From an uncultured Bacteroides sp. (GTDB lineage Bacteria; Bacteroidota; Bacteroidia; Bacteroidales; Bacteroidaceae): a DNA stretch of 64,000 nt. Below, piece after piece: positions 1 to 14,256 of the stretch; the first letter of the stretch is position 1; the number at the start of each line of letters is the position of its first letter. The stretch lies in the NCBI GenBank assembly GCA_945965395.1, contig CAMFND010000150.1:16083-80082 (forward strand). Reading direction: 5' to 3'. The position numbers were made by a program, and so were the translations under genes. The notes under the pieces were generated by a model. The model had not been told where the DNA came from, searched no databases, and saw nothing but the letters and a program-made list of their open reading frames with translations.

Positions 1-56
1 GAAGTTCAGTGCCCGTCGTCAGCCGGAATTATTCTTCTAACGCAAAACTTGTTTAC

Positions 57-1184
57 ATGAAAGAAAGAGAAAAACGGGTACTGGTTGGTATGAGTGGCGG
101 GATAGACAGTTCGGCTGCCTGCATCATGCTTCAGGAACAAGGGTATGAGGTGGTAGGTGTCACGATGCGTACCTGGGACGTGGCCTCTCATTTCACTCCC
201 GGGAATGACCAGCCCAACGAAGTCATAGAAGCTCAGGAGCTGGCAGCACGTTTAGGTATCGAACACCACGTGGCCGATGTCCGTACAGAGTTCCGGCAGG
301 TCATCGTGCAATACTTCATCGACGAATATATGCGTGGACGCACTCCCAACCCCTGTGTCATGTGCAATCCTTTATTTAAGGAACGGATTCTGTGTGAATG
401 GGCAGACAGGTGTAACTGTGCCTGGATTGCTACGGGGCATTACTGTCAACTGAAAGACCTCAACGGTTATCGTTACATCCTGACCGGAGACGACCCGCTG
501 AAGGACCAGTCCTACTTCTTGTGGAAGCTTCCGCAAGAGATTCTGAGACGCATGATGTTTCCTCTGGGAGGAATGACCAAAGCCAGCGTGCGCGATTATT
601 TGGCATCCAAAGGTTTTGAAGCCAAAGCACGCGGAGGAGAAAGCATGGAAATCTGTTTCATCGAAAAAGATTACCGGGAATTCCTGAAAGAGCATTGTCC
701 CGATATTGATGAGAGAATTGGTCCGGGATGGTTTGTGGACAGCAAAGGCCTGAAACTGGGACAGCACAAGGGGTTTGCCTACTACACCATTGGCCAACGA
801 AAAGGTCTGGAGATTGCTTTGGGCAAACCGGCGTATGTGCTAAAAATCAATCCGGCCAAAAATACGGTCATGTTAGGAGATGCCGACCAGCTCAAAACTT
901 ACTACATGTTAGTGGAGGACTATAACGTGGCCAGCCTGGAGGAGTTACTCAACTGCAAGGAGCTTTCGGTACGTATCCGTTACCGCAGCCGCTCAATTCC
1001 CTGCCGTGTAATTCTGCTGGACAGCGGGCAACTATTAGTCCGGTTTGAGCAAGAGGCTTCCGCTATCACTCCTGGCCAGTCGGCAGTGTTCTACGAAGGG
1101 AATCGTGTACTCGGAGGCGGTTTCATCGCCTCGCAACAGGCAATTAAGAAAATAGTCGCTGAGAATGAAGCTAAATTTCTATAG
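57..1184 (+). CDS. mnmA: tRNA-specific 2-thiouridylase MnmA
   Basis: The enzyme makes 2-thiouridine at the wobble position of Glu, Gln and Lys tRNAs, activating the uridine with ATP and adding sulfur relayed by cysteines. Visible are the PP-loop SGGIDSS at residues 13-19, the first cysteine motif NPCVMCN near residue 100, the ATGHY block, and the second cysteine in MEICFIEK near residue 199. The track ORF begins at a GTG at 9, but the ATG at 57 puts the PP-loop close to the N-terminus as the family expects and gives 375 aa, a usual length. It ends in a two-way terminator facing the sulfatase gene. Family assignment is secure. Bacteroides genomes often carry more than one MnmA-like gene, so the exact paralogue is not settled. 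Confidence 0.93.
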   Translation: MKEREKRVLVGMSGGIDSSAACIMLQEQGYEVVGVTMRTWDVASHFTPGNDQPNEVIEAQELAARLGIEHHVADVRTEFRQVIVQYFIDEYMRGRTPNPCVMCNPLFKERILCEWADRCNCAWIATGHYCQLKDLNGYRYILTGDDPLKDQSYFLWKLPQEILRRMMFPLGGMTKASVRDYLASKGFEAKARGGESMEICFIEKDYREFLKEHCPDIDERIGPGWFVDSKGLKLGQHKGFAYYTIGQRKGLEIALGKPAYVLKINPAKNTVMLGDADQLKTYYMLVEDYNVASLEELLNCKELSVRIRYRSRSIPCRVILLDSGQLLVRFEQEASAITPGQSAVFYEGNRVLGGGFIASQQAIKKIVAENEAKFL

Positions 1185-1194
1185 CATACCACAA

Positions 1195-1236
1195 AAAAAT
1201 GTCCGGACTGCTCACTAAAGCCTTCCGGACATTTTT
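1195..1236. terminator. bidirectional rho-independent terminator between mnmA and the sulfatase gene
   Basis: A perfect 13-bp inverted repeat (AAAAATGTCCGGA at 1195-1207, its complement at 1224-1236) has A/T-rich outer ends, so each strand reads a GC stem followed by a T run. It sits between two convergent genes and should stop both. Confidence 0.9.
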
Positions 1237-1260
1237 CATTTATAACTACCTCATTACAAA

Positions 1261-2829
1261 TTATTCCTTATCCCGTTCCGGCGAGAAACGCACGGGGTCA
1301 TCATATTGTTCCTGCAGTTTCAGCATTTCTGCCTTCAACTCGTCAACCACTGCCTCATACTCCTTCTGTCCGTACAGATTGTGCATTTCGTGCGGGTCTG
1401 CCTGCAAGTCGTACAATTCCCATGTATCAATGTCATTATAAAAATGAATCAGTTTATAACGGTCTGTACGCACTCCATAATGGCGTTTCACCATGTGCTC
1501 TGCCGGGTATTCATAGAAATGATAGTACAAAGCCTTGCGCCAGTCTTTCGGGTGCTCCCCTTTCAGCAACGGTAACAAAGATACTCCGTGCATATCAGAC
1601 GGAATTTCTACTCCTGCCAAATCCAGGAAAGTAGGTCCATAGTCAATGTTCTGTACCATTTCAGTAATGTCTCCCCGACGAGTGAACCCATCCGGCAAAC
1701 GCATAACTAGTGGAGTACGCATGGACTCTTCATACATAAAACGCTTGTCGAACCAGCCATGTTCGCCCATATAGAATCCCTGGTCGGAAGTATACACTAC
1801 CAGCGTATTCTCCAGTAATCCTTTTTCCTTCAGATAGTCCAATACGCGACCCACATTGTCATCCAACGACTTCACCGTCTTCATATAGTCACGCATGTAA
1901 CGCTGGAACTTCCAGTTGGCCAAATCTTTTCCTTGAGGATTTTTCTTATAGAAGTCTTCGATGATAGGACCATAGAACTTCTCCCATGCTACACGCTGAG
2001 CGGTATCCATTCGGCCGAGGAAACTTTCATACAATGTCTTCAAACGAGAGTGCTTGTCCGGGCGAAGCATCTTCAAGTCATAAATCATATCCATATCCTT
2101 CACAATGCTCATTTCCTGGGCAGCAGCCGCTTCACGTCCCTCATAGTCATCAAAGAAGTTATCCGGCAGAGGGAAGGTTTTGTCTTCATACAAGGCCAGA
2201 TTACAAGTATCTGCCATCCAGTTGCGATGGATAGCCTTGTGGTGAATGAACAAGCAGAACGGTTTCTTGTCATCACGCTTGTGTTCCATCCAGTCGATGG
2301 CATCATCGGTAATGATGTTGGTTATGTAACCGTGCTTCTGAATGGTATCATTCTGTTGCGTAATGAAGTTCGGATTATAGTAATCCCCCTGTCCCGGCAC
2401 AATCTGCCAGTAATCAAACCCTGAAGGCAGACTTTCCAGGTGCCACTTTCCGATAATCGCCGTCTGATAACCAGCCTTCTGCAACAGTTTCGGGAAGGTT
2501 TGCTGTGCACTGTCGAACACACAAGTAGTATTATCATAGAACTTGTTACCACAAGAATGCTTACCTGTAATCATACAGGCACGGCTGGGGCCACTCAACG
2601 AGTTTGCCACAAAACTGTTCGTGAAACGCACTCCCTCATTGGCAATGCGGTCCAGATTGGGAGTTTCCATGTAACGCGTATCATAACAGCTCATCATCTG
2701 TGCCGTATGGTCATCGGTCATGATATACACAATATTGTATTGCTTCTTCTCTTGCTTATCAGCCTGCTGACAAGCTGTAGTTACGGCCGATAAAGCAACC
2801 ATACCGGCAACGGGATAAAATTTATTCAT
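1261..2829 (-). CDS. sulfatase lipoprotein, likely acting on 6-sulfated GlcNAc-type sugars
   Basis: A formylglycine-dependent sulfatase of the alkaline-phosphatase fold, 522 aa. A lipobox ending at Cys20 (VTTAC) predicts a lipoprotein in the periplasm or on the surface. The metal-binding DD pair is at residues 39-40. The catalytic motif SGPSR begins at Ser79, so this is a serine-type enzyme needing the radical-SAM maturase (anSME), which is not in this window. The C-terminal half has the long HYGVRTDRYKLI and WELYDLQADPHE blocks seen in GlcNAc-6-sulfatase-like (S1_11-type) enzymes; that subfamily is my inference. It is the last gene after GH20 and GH2, only 21 bp from the GH2 gene, which fits stepwise removal of galactose, sulfate and GlcNAc from sulfated mucin or keratan-type chains. 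Confidence 0.88.
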   Translation of the reverse strand: MNKFYPVAGMVALSAVTTACQQADKQEKKQYNIVYIMTDDHTAQMMSCYDTRYMETPNLDRIANEGVRFTNSFVANSLSGPSRACMITGKHSCGNKFYDNTTCVFDSAQQTFPKLLQKAGYQTAIIGKWHLESLPSGFDYWQIVPGQGDYYNPNFITQQNDTIQKHGYITNIITDDAIDWMEHKRDDKKPFCLFIHHKAIHRNWMADTCNLALYEDKTFPLPDNFFDDYEGREAAAAQEMSIVKDMDMIYDLKMLRPDKHSRLKTLYESFLGRMDTAQRVAWEKFYGPIIEDFYKKNPQGKDLANWKFQRYMRDYMKTVKSLDDNVGRVLDYLKEKGLLENTLVVYTSDQGFYMGEHGWFDKRFMYEESMRTPLVMRLPDGFTRRGDITEMVQNIDYGPTFLDLAGVEIPSDMHGVSLLPLLKGEHPKDWRKALYYHFYEYPAEHMVKRHYGVRTDRYKLIHFYNDIDTWELYDLQADPHEMHNLYGQKEYEAVVDELKAEMLKLQEQYDDPVRFSPERDKE

Positions 2830-2850
2830 AAGTCTATTTAGGTTATTTGG

Positions 2851-8443
<5,593 letters not shown>

Positions 8444-8859
8444 TGTATCAAATTTAAAGTTTACATATTTATATAAAAAAAAAACCGTTTCTGCAGTAAT
8501 CCCAAAAAGCCATTTCCTTCCTCTATTCGCAGAGGAGCGCAAACTAAGTCTATTGTTGTGTACAATGCTTTTATTTTTCAGAAATCAACGATATTCCTCC
8601 CAAAAATTATAACCTATATTGATTAAAGAAATTTTAAACCATGAACAAATAAAACCAGCGATTTTTCCCATACTATTTATTTAAGGATTTTAGTTTCGAA
8701 TACAAAAATATGCATTTTTCTTCTCTTCATCACTTTTAAAGACTGATTTTTAAGTCTTAAAAATATCTATTAATAAGATTCAGAAATAAACAAAGCATGC
8801 TTACGATGATGAAATATAGAACTTTTCTGTCTTTTTTGAAGAATCCCTTTACATTTTCT

Positions 8860-8947
8860 ACGTTTCCCCACAGAAGAACATACGTTTTCCGAACCAGAAA
8901 CATACGGTTTCGCACTGAGAAACCTACGTTTCCCTCACGGGAAACAT
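8860..8947. repeat. 22-bp-period palindromic tandem array A (4 units)
   Basis: Four consecutive units of exactly 22 bp begin at 8860, 8882, 8904 and 8926. Each begins ACGTTT or ACGGTT and ends GAACAT or GAAACMT, so each is an imperfect palindrome; the best is GTTTCCCtcacGGGAAAC in unit 4. The units differ at several positions, so this is old or constrained divergence rather than fresh slippage. Three other arrays in the window share the period and symmetry but not the sequence. Confidence 0.85.
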
Positions 8948-8998
8948 AAAAATCTATTCAATAAACAGGGATTTACATAAAGACATATCATATAAGAA

Positions 8999-9035
8999 AC
9001 GCACATCCGTTTTATGATAATAAACGAATGTGCGT
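8999..9035 (-). terminator. hairpin after the 9060-10328 lipoprotein gene
   Basis: ACGCACATcCGTTT (8999-9012) pairs with AAACGaATGTGCGT (9022-9035): 13 pairs and one mismatch. Reading the minus strand, only a weak T-rich stretch follows, so termination is plausible but not certain. Confidence 0.55.
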
Positions 9036-9059
9036 GTAATAATTAAGGTTTGTTCCTGC

Positions 9060-10328
9060 TTATTCGTAGTACTCTACTTCGTATGTGGCTACAAACGGGT
9101 TGTTAAGACCGGTTCTAGTCATCTGATATAATGTAATGACATAGTCACCAATAGCAGAATCCTTAATATTCCAATCCGTCATTTCATCTGTCCAATGAAC
9201 TCCTCTTACAACCTTCGTAGCAATCTGCTGAGTTCTCTTTCCATAGAAATCAAACAATCCGAAAACGACTCCCGAATAATCGTAGTGCATAAACCACTCC
9301 CATTGGTAGCTGGTAGTAACTAGACCATTAAAGTCAACGGATATATTGTTCAGCGCATCAGAATTATAACTTAAAACATCTCCACCTTTTTCTGGTGAAA
9401 TCATGTCTTTATTCCCTATCCAAGAGCTACTTTTATAAACCGGCTCCCATTCCTGATTGTCAGTTTTCAAATAAGTAACATACCCGTCACTATCGTATCT
9501 GAAAGTACTATTTACCGTAGTTGAATTACCTTCATACAATGTGGTGAGGTATCCGTTTGCACCTATCACACCATAATTCATCAATTCTCCATTATAATAC
9601 AGATATACCTTGCTATCATCGTACTTAAAATTGAATTTGTTTGTTTTTATCACTGTATTGTTAAGAGTGTTGTAACTCTGTTCCGTATATTCTATGATTC
9701 GAGATTTTTTGTCGTATTGGAACAGATACACTGTCTTACTTACCGTGTTATCATCTGTATATCTTCGTGTAAGAGTAATTTTAGAAACCAGATTTTTCCC
9801 CCATGGTTTATATGGATTATTGTCAGACACGTCACCTAATTCGGGTACATCACCGTCCTCTCCTCCTTCCTCTGGTGCAGGCGAGAAAGCTCTATCGAAG
9901 ATATACATAATGTAATAATACTTACCCTTATAAAAATATTCATAAATGATTACCAACTTATCCTCCCCAAATGAATATATTTCCCAATTCGTTCCATCAA
10001 GATATAAGTACTCTTCATCATCGGAAATATTCCATTTTCCAGTTTCAGTTTTGCCGTCAGCATAGGTAATAATATAATTCCCTTCTTCATCGAATATGAT
10101 GTCAGGCATTTCTTCCAGACTTCCTTCTATTGCACTGTTATGTACCTCATTACCGTCTTCATCCAGTACCTTGACATTTGATTTTCTCCATCCTCCGATA
10201 ATCATTTTCGAAGCTTCTATTCCAGGTTCTTCAAGTACATACGTCTCATCTCCGTCTGATATGCAACCTGACATGACAAGTGTAAATATAAAAAGAGAAA
10301 TGTACAATTTTATATCTTTCAATTTCAT
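9060..10328 (-). CDS. hypothetical lipoprotein with lipocalin-like N-terminal domain
   Basis: A 422-aa predicted lipoprotein: signal peptide with lipobox VMSGC, Cys at about residue 22. Residues ~38-150 (GGWRKSNVKVLDEDG through YTITYADGKTETGKW-like strands) resemble the small beta-barrel lipocalin-like domains common in Bacteroides lipoproteins. After a Glu/Asp/Pro-rich linker (EEGGEDGDVPELGD) the C-terminal half has short YD-type strand repeats such as FRYDSDGYVTYLK. No catalytic motif is visible. It follows the OmpA-like gene by 25 bp, so the two are probably co-transcribed. Function unknown. Confidence 0.75.
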   Translation of the reverse strand: MKLKDIKLYISLFIFTLVMSGCISDGDETYVLEEPGIEASKMIIGGWRKSNVKVLDEDGNEVHNSAIEGSLEEMPDIIFDEEGNYIITYADGKTETGKWNISDDEEYLYLDGTNWEIYSFGEDKLVIIYEYFYKGKYYYIMYIFDRAFSPAPEEGGEDGDVPELGDVSDNNPYKPWGKNLVSKITLTRRYTDDNTVSKTVYLFQYDKKSRIIEYTEQSYNTLNNTVIKTNKFNFKYDDSKVYLYYNGELMNYGVIGANGYLTTLYEGNSTTVNSTFRYDSDGYVTYLKTDNQEWEPVYKSSSWIGNKDMISPEKGGDVLSYNSDALNNISVDFNGLVTTSYQWEWFMHYDYSGVVFGLFDFYGKRTQQIATKVVRGVHWTDEMTDWNIKDSAIGDYVITLYQMTRTGLNNPFVATYEVEYYE

Positions 10329-10353
10329 AAGATTTTCCTCCTGTTTTTGTCCG

Positions 10354-11589
10354 TTATTTTAATATCTCAAACTCCACACGACGATTTATCTTCCGTCCTT
10401 CCTCAGTATCGTTACTTGTGATAGGTTTACTCATGCCATAATAACTATATGATAATCTGTCTGGAGTCACTCCCTTTTTTATCAAATAGGAATATACGGC
10501 CACCGCTCTTTTCTTTGAAAGCTCCAGATTAAAATTCTCATTTCCAACATTGTCAGTATGACCTTTTATTTCCATTCTAAAATTTCCCTGCTGTATCAAT
10601 AATACAATTTTGTCAAGATAGTCGTATGAATCTTTGCTAATACTACTTTCTCCAAATGCAAAGTTTATCTGTTCAATGGCACAGATAGTCTTACCTATAA
10701 TAGATTGCTTATCAGAAAGCAATTGCATAATTTCATCAAGTGTATAACAAGGTTTTTCTTCTATCTTTTCTGCAACAGGTTCAGGTTCTTTTTCCATCAC
10801 TGAAACTGGCGTATAAGCTGGTACAGTTTTCTTTTTCTTAGTTTTCTTGAATATGCTTAATGGTACTGATAAAGAAGCTGATATTTCAAAACTACGATTT
10901 TTACGATTCCCGGTAATATTATAGATATTACGGTTTAAAGAAATAGCACTTCCATCTTTTTCTTTACTTCCATAAGTATCGGTAAAGCCATATTGATAAT
11001 TAGCCTCCAGAGCAAAGAACAGTTTCTTTGTGTCTGTTATCCGCACGGGTATTCTTATACCGACACCTGCCGCTGCGCTGAAATCGAATTTGGAAAAATT
11101 GGCGTTAGTCATATCCAATGCAGGCCACAGCATTGGTTCATTCATATCATAAGTAGTATAGTTTATTTCTCCTCCACGTGTAAAACTGAAAATCGGAGCT
11201 AGATAAATGTATGGACTTATTTTTTCCGGATTATTGAAATTATAAATTACAGGAATACGAATGTCCGTATACTTGGCTTTTAACTTATAATTGAATTTAT
11301 CGCCATACACATCAATTCCATCAACCTCTGAACCACGAGTCAAAAAAAGCAACTCAGGACGAATAGAAAATTTACGAGCTGAACCTAAATCAAATTCAGT
11401 AAAGATACCTCCTACACCAGAAGTTATTCCTCCAGCATCATGTCCGCCAAGATTAGAATAATGCATGTTGGAAATATTCACTCCTCCTTTAACCCCCAAC
11501 CTGATTTTGTCCAATTTGTCAGTGTGCTGTGCTGATGCGGTCAAGAAACAACAGCATAACGCAATGATTGCAATAAATTTATTGACCAT
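10354..11589 (-). CDS. outer-membrane beta-barrel protein with C-terminal OmpA domain
   Basis: 411 aa from the ATG at 11589, which starts a good signal peptide (MVNKFIAIIALCCCFLTASAQ). The track ORF runs on to 11697, but that extension lies inside a palindromic repeat and lacks export features. Residues ~25-235 are alternating strands typical of PorT/OMP_b-brl barrels (LGVKGGVNISNM, FSIRPELLFL). After a Pro/Glu/Lys linker, residues ~290-411 form an OmpA/Pal-like peptidoglycan-binding domain, with NFAFGESSIS, the GHTDNVG motif and NRRVEFEI. It would anchor the outer membrane to the cell wall. First gene of a two-gene operon with the lipoprotein at 9060-10328. Confidence 0.87.
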   Translation of the reverse strand: MVNKFIAIIALCCCFLTASAQHTDKLDKIRLGVKGGVNISNMHYSNLGGHDAGGITSGVGGIFTEFDLGSARKFSIRPELLFLTRGSEVDGIDVYGDKFNYKLKAKYTDIRIPVIYNFNNPEKISPYIYLAPIFSFTRGGEINYTTYDMNEPMLWPALDMTNANFSKFDFSAAAGVGIRIPVRITDTKKLFFALEANYQYGFTDTYGSKEKDGSAISLNRNIYNITGNRKNRSFEISASLSVPLSIFKKTKKKKTVPAYTPVSVMEKEPEPVAEKIEEKPCYTLDEIMQLLSDKQSIIGKTICAIEQINFAFGESSISKDSYDYLDKIVLLIQQGNFRMEIKGHTDNVGNENFNLELSKKRAVAVYSYLIKKGVTPDRLSYSYYGMSKPITSNDTEEGRKINRRVEFEILK

Positions 11590-11640
11590 TTGAATAAATA
11601 ATGCCCGTAATTCCCCTGACGGATTTTGACAAAAGAAGAA

Positions 11641-11846
11641 GCGTGGGAACTGTTTTAATTTCTTATCTGTACAGAGGCATCGCCAAACGCCCACCAACCA
11701 AATAATAATAGACAGCCCACGCCTTTATGGATATACTCCTTCCTAGGAATATAATACAAAAGGGGTGAGCGTTTTGTTGTCTATTATTCTTGATTGGCTT
11801 TGAAAATTGGCGATTTTCTGTACAAGAATAATATCACTAAAAACGC
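11641..11846. repeat. ~200-bp imperfect palindrome (MITE-like element or long hairpin)
   Basis: Blocks mirror each other around ~11746. GTACAGA (11669-11675) pairs with TCTGTAC (11817-11823), ATCGCCAA (11679-11686) with TTGGCGAT (11807-11814), and AATAATAGACA (11704-11714) with TGTCTATTATT (11778-11788). GCCCACGCC (11715-11723) pairs imperfectly with GGGGTGAGC (11762-11770). A perfect TTCCTAGGAA lies at the centre. Similarity appears to continue outward to GCGT/ACGC near 11641 and 11846. No ORF fits it. Confidence 0.8.
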
Positions 11847-12069
11847 TCTTCGTAATTAAAAAATAACATTCCTACTGATAAACGGTCGGTAATGTTTCTG
11901 CAAAGAAATAATTTTTTTTAATAACGTGCAAATTTTGCATTATCAGTTCATTTAAAACTTACTGAAAAAATTAGTGGTTTACTCAAGGCCATTTACTTTC
12001 TATATCTTAAACCTACTCCGAAAAGTTCGCTTCGCACGCCGCAAAAAAGAATAATTTCCAAATAAATCG

Positions 12070-12077
12070 TATCTTTG
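12070..12077 (+). promoter_or_regulatory. metG promoter, -7 box
   Basis: TATCTTTG matches the Bacteroides -7 consensus TAnnTTTG exactly, 41 bp before the metG ATG. No good -33 TTG is present at the usual spacing. Confidence 0.65.
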
Positions 12078-12118
12078 CACATCGTAAGGTTGCAACTTAG
12101 AATAAACTATATACGTAT

Positions 12119-14161
12119 ATGGAAAAGAACTTTAAACGGACGACCGTTACATCGGCTCTGCCATACGCCAACGGTCCGGTCCATATCGGTCATCTGGCAG
12201 GGGTTTATGTGCCGGCCGATATTTACGTGCGCTATCTGCGCCTGAAAAAAGAAGACGTGCTCTTTATCGGAGGTTCGGATGAACATGGAGTGCCCATCAC
12301 TATCCGCGCTAAAAAAGAAGGTGTAACTCCACAGGATATTGTGGACCGTTATCACACCCTCATTAAGGATTCTTTTAAAGAGTTCGGTATTTCATTCGAT
12401 GTGTACGGACGTACCTCTTCACCCACTCATCATCAGTTAGCATCAGACTTTTTCCGTAAATTGTATGACAAGCATGAGTTTATCGAAAAAACTTCCATGC
12501 AATATTATGACGAGGAAGCTCACACATTCTTAGCTGACCGTTATATCACGGGAGAATGCCCTCGCTGCCATGCAGAAGGTGCTTACGGTGACCAGTGTGA
12601 AAAATGTGGAAGTACACTTTCTCCTACAGAACTGATTAACCCGAAAAGTGCCATCAGCGGAAGCCAGCCTGTCATGAAGGAAACCAAACACTGGTATTTG
12701 CCACTTGACAAACACGAAGGCTGGTTGCGCAAATGGATTCTGGAAGACCACAAGGAATGGCGTCCGAATGTGTACGGACAGTGCAAGAGCTGGCTGGATA
12801 TGGGGCTGCAGCCTCGTGCCGTAAGCCGCGACCTTGACTGGGGTATTCCGGTTCCGGTAGAAGGTGCAGAAGGAAAAGTATTGTATGTATGGTTCGATGC
12901 ACCTATCGGCTATATCTCTAACACAAAAGAGCTGTTGCCCGATTCATGGGAGAAATGGTGGAAAGACCCTGAAACACGCTTGATTCATTTCATTGGAAAA
13001 GATAACATCGTGTTCCACTGTATCGTATTCCCGGCCATGTTGAAAGCGGAAGGAAGCTACATCCTTCCGGACAACGTGCCTTCTAATGAATTCCTGAACC
13101 TGGAAGGTGACAAGATTTCAACTTCACGCAACTGGGCAGTATGGTTGCACGAGTACCTGCAGGACTTCCCTGGCAAACAGGATGTATTGCGCTACGTGCT
13201 GACTGCCAACGCTCCGGAAACTAAGGACAACGACTTTACTTGGAAAGATTTCCAGGCTCGTAACAACAACGAACTGGTAGCAGTATACGGTAACTTCGTG
13301 AACCGTGCATTGGTACTGACTCACAAATATTTCGATGGAAAGGTTCCGGCTTGTGGTGAATTGAACGACTACGACCGTGAAACACTGAAAGAATTTGCCG
13401 ACGTAAAAGAAGAAGTAGAAAAACTGCTGAATGTATTCAAATTCCGCGATGCACAGAAAGAAGCCATGAACCTGGCCCGCATCGGAAACAAATACCTGGC
13501 AGATACAGAACCATGGAAACTGGCTAAGACCGACATGGCACGTGTGGCTACTATCCTGAACATTTCATTGCAGTTGGTTGCCAACCTGGCCATTGCTTTT
13601 GAACCGTTCCTGCCGTTCAGTTCTGAAAAACTGCGCAAGATGCTGAACATGGAAAGCTTCGACTGGGAACAGTTGGGACGTACAGACTTGCTGGCAGAAG
13701 GCCATCAGCTGAACAAGCCTGAACTGTTGTTCGAAAAGATTGAAGACGACGTCATTCAAGCACAGGTAGATAAGTTGCTGGCTACCAAGAAGGCCAACGA
13801 AGCAGCCAATTACAAGGCAAATCCGATTAAACCGACCATTGCTTTCGAAGAATTTGAGAAACTCGACATCCGTGTAGGTATTGTATTGGAATGCGAAAAC
13901 GTACCTAAGATGAAGAAGCTGCTGAAATTCAAGATTGCCGACGGACTGGAAAACCGTACCATCGTCAGCGGTATTGCTCAGCATTACAAACCGGAAGACC
14001 TGGTAGGCAAGCAAGTGCTGTTTATCGCAAACTTAGCTCCTCGTCAGTTCAAGAACGGTCTGGTGAGCGAGGGTATGATTCTCAGCGCAGAAAACTTTGA
14101 CGGTTCACTATCTGTTACCACTACTTTGAACGAAGTAAAACCAGGAAGCGAAGTAAAATAA
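12119..14161 (+). CDS. metG: methionyl-tRNA synthetase
   Basis: Charges initiator and elongator tRNA-Met with methionine. A class I synthetase of 680 aa with HIGH at residues 22-25, a zinc knuckle with two CxxC pairs at about 147-165 ([14 protein letters not shown]), and a KMSKS-type loop written KISTS near 331. The C-terminal ~100 residues ([19 protein letters not shown]) form the EMAPII/Trbp111-like tRNA-binding domain that supports dimerisation, as in the long bacterial MetG form. It has its own promoter and precedes a surface-glycan gene cluster on the same strand. Confidence 0.97.
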   Translation: MEKNFKRTTVTSALPYANGPVHIGHLAGVYVPADIYVRYLRLKKEDVLFIGGSDEHGVPITIRAKKEGVTPQDIVDRYHTLIKDSFKEFGISFDVYGRTSSPTHHQLASDFFRKLYDKHEFIEKTSMQYYDEEAHTFLADRYITGECPRCHAEGAYGDQCEKCGSTLSPTELINPKSAISGSQPVMKETKHWYLPLDKHEGWLRKWILEDHKEWRPNVYGQCKSWLDMGLQPRAVSRDLDWGIPVPVEGAEGKVLYVWFDAPIGYISNTKELLPDSWEKWWKDPETRLIHFIGKDNIVFHCIVFPAMLKAEGSYILPDNVPSNEFLNLEGDKISTSRNWAVWLHEYLQDFPGKQDVLRYVLTANAPETKDNDFTWKDFQARNNNELVAVYGNFVNRALVLTHKYFDGKVPACGELNDYDRETLKEFADVKEEVEKLLNVFKFRDAQKEAMNLARIGNKYLADTEPWKLAKTDMARVATILNISLQLVANLAIAFEPFLPFSSEKLRKMLNMESFDWEQLGRTDLLAEGHQLNKPELLFEKIEDDVIQAQVDKLLATKKANEAANYKANPIKPTIAFEEFEKLDIRVGIVLECENVPKMKKLLKFKIADGLENRTIVSGIAQHYKPEDLVGKQVLFIANLAPRQFKNGLVSEGMILSAENFDGSLSVTTTLNEVKPGSEVK

Positions 14162-14196
14162 CCTTTGCTCTCCTTCCTTCTATTTTTTACACACGC

Positions 14197-14233
14197 ACGC
14201 AGATTTCCGTTGAAACACAACGGAGGTCTGCGT
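14197..14233. other. hairpin downstream of metG
   Basis: ACGCAGA...CCGTTG (14197-14212) pairs with CAACGG...TCTGCGT (14218-14233) around a 5-nt loop, with a 3x3 internal mismatch. No T run follows, so it may be a weak terminator or mRNA 3'-end structure before the flippase gene. Confidence 0.45.
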
Positions 14234-14256
14234 CGTCTGTTCCATAAGAAACAAGA

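Larger units (their letters stand above)
8444..9059. other. 616-bp intergenic region upstream of the GH20 operon
   Basis: No credible gene. The part next to GH20 should hold its promoter; the best minus-strand -7-like box, TTAGTTTG at 8540-8547, has one mismatch and a poorly spaced -33, so I do not call it. The middle is AT-rich. At 8860-8947 lies a 22-bp-period repeat array and at 8999-9035 a hairpin after the upstream lipoprotein gene. Confidence 0.6.
11590..12118. other. 529-bp divergent intergenic region (OmpA-like gene / metG)
   Basis: Besides the palindrome at 11641-11846 it is AT-rich with no gene. The metG promoter box lies at 12070. No clear promoter for the OmpA-like operon was found, and the palindrome lies only 52 bp upstream of that start codon, so it may sit in or beside the promoter or leader. 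Confidence 0.55.

Noticed and set aside
1261-2829. Sulfatase as a pseudogene because Ser replaces Cys
   Set aside because: Ser-type sulfatases are normal in Bacteroides and are matured by anSME.
8444-8542. Upstream extension of GH20
   Set aside because: The signal peptide begins at 8443; the extension has no export features.
11590-11697. N-terminal extension of the OmpA-like ORF
   Set aside because: Runs into the palindrome and hides the signal peptide that starts at 11589.
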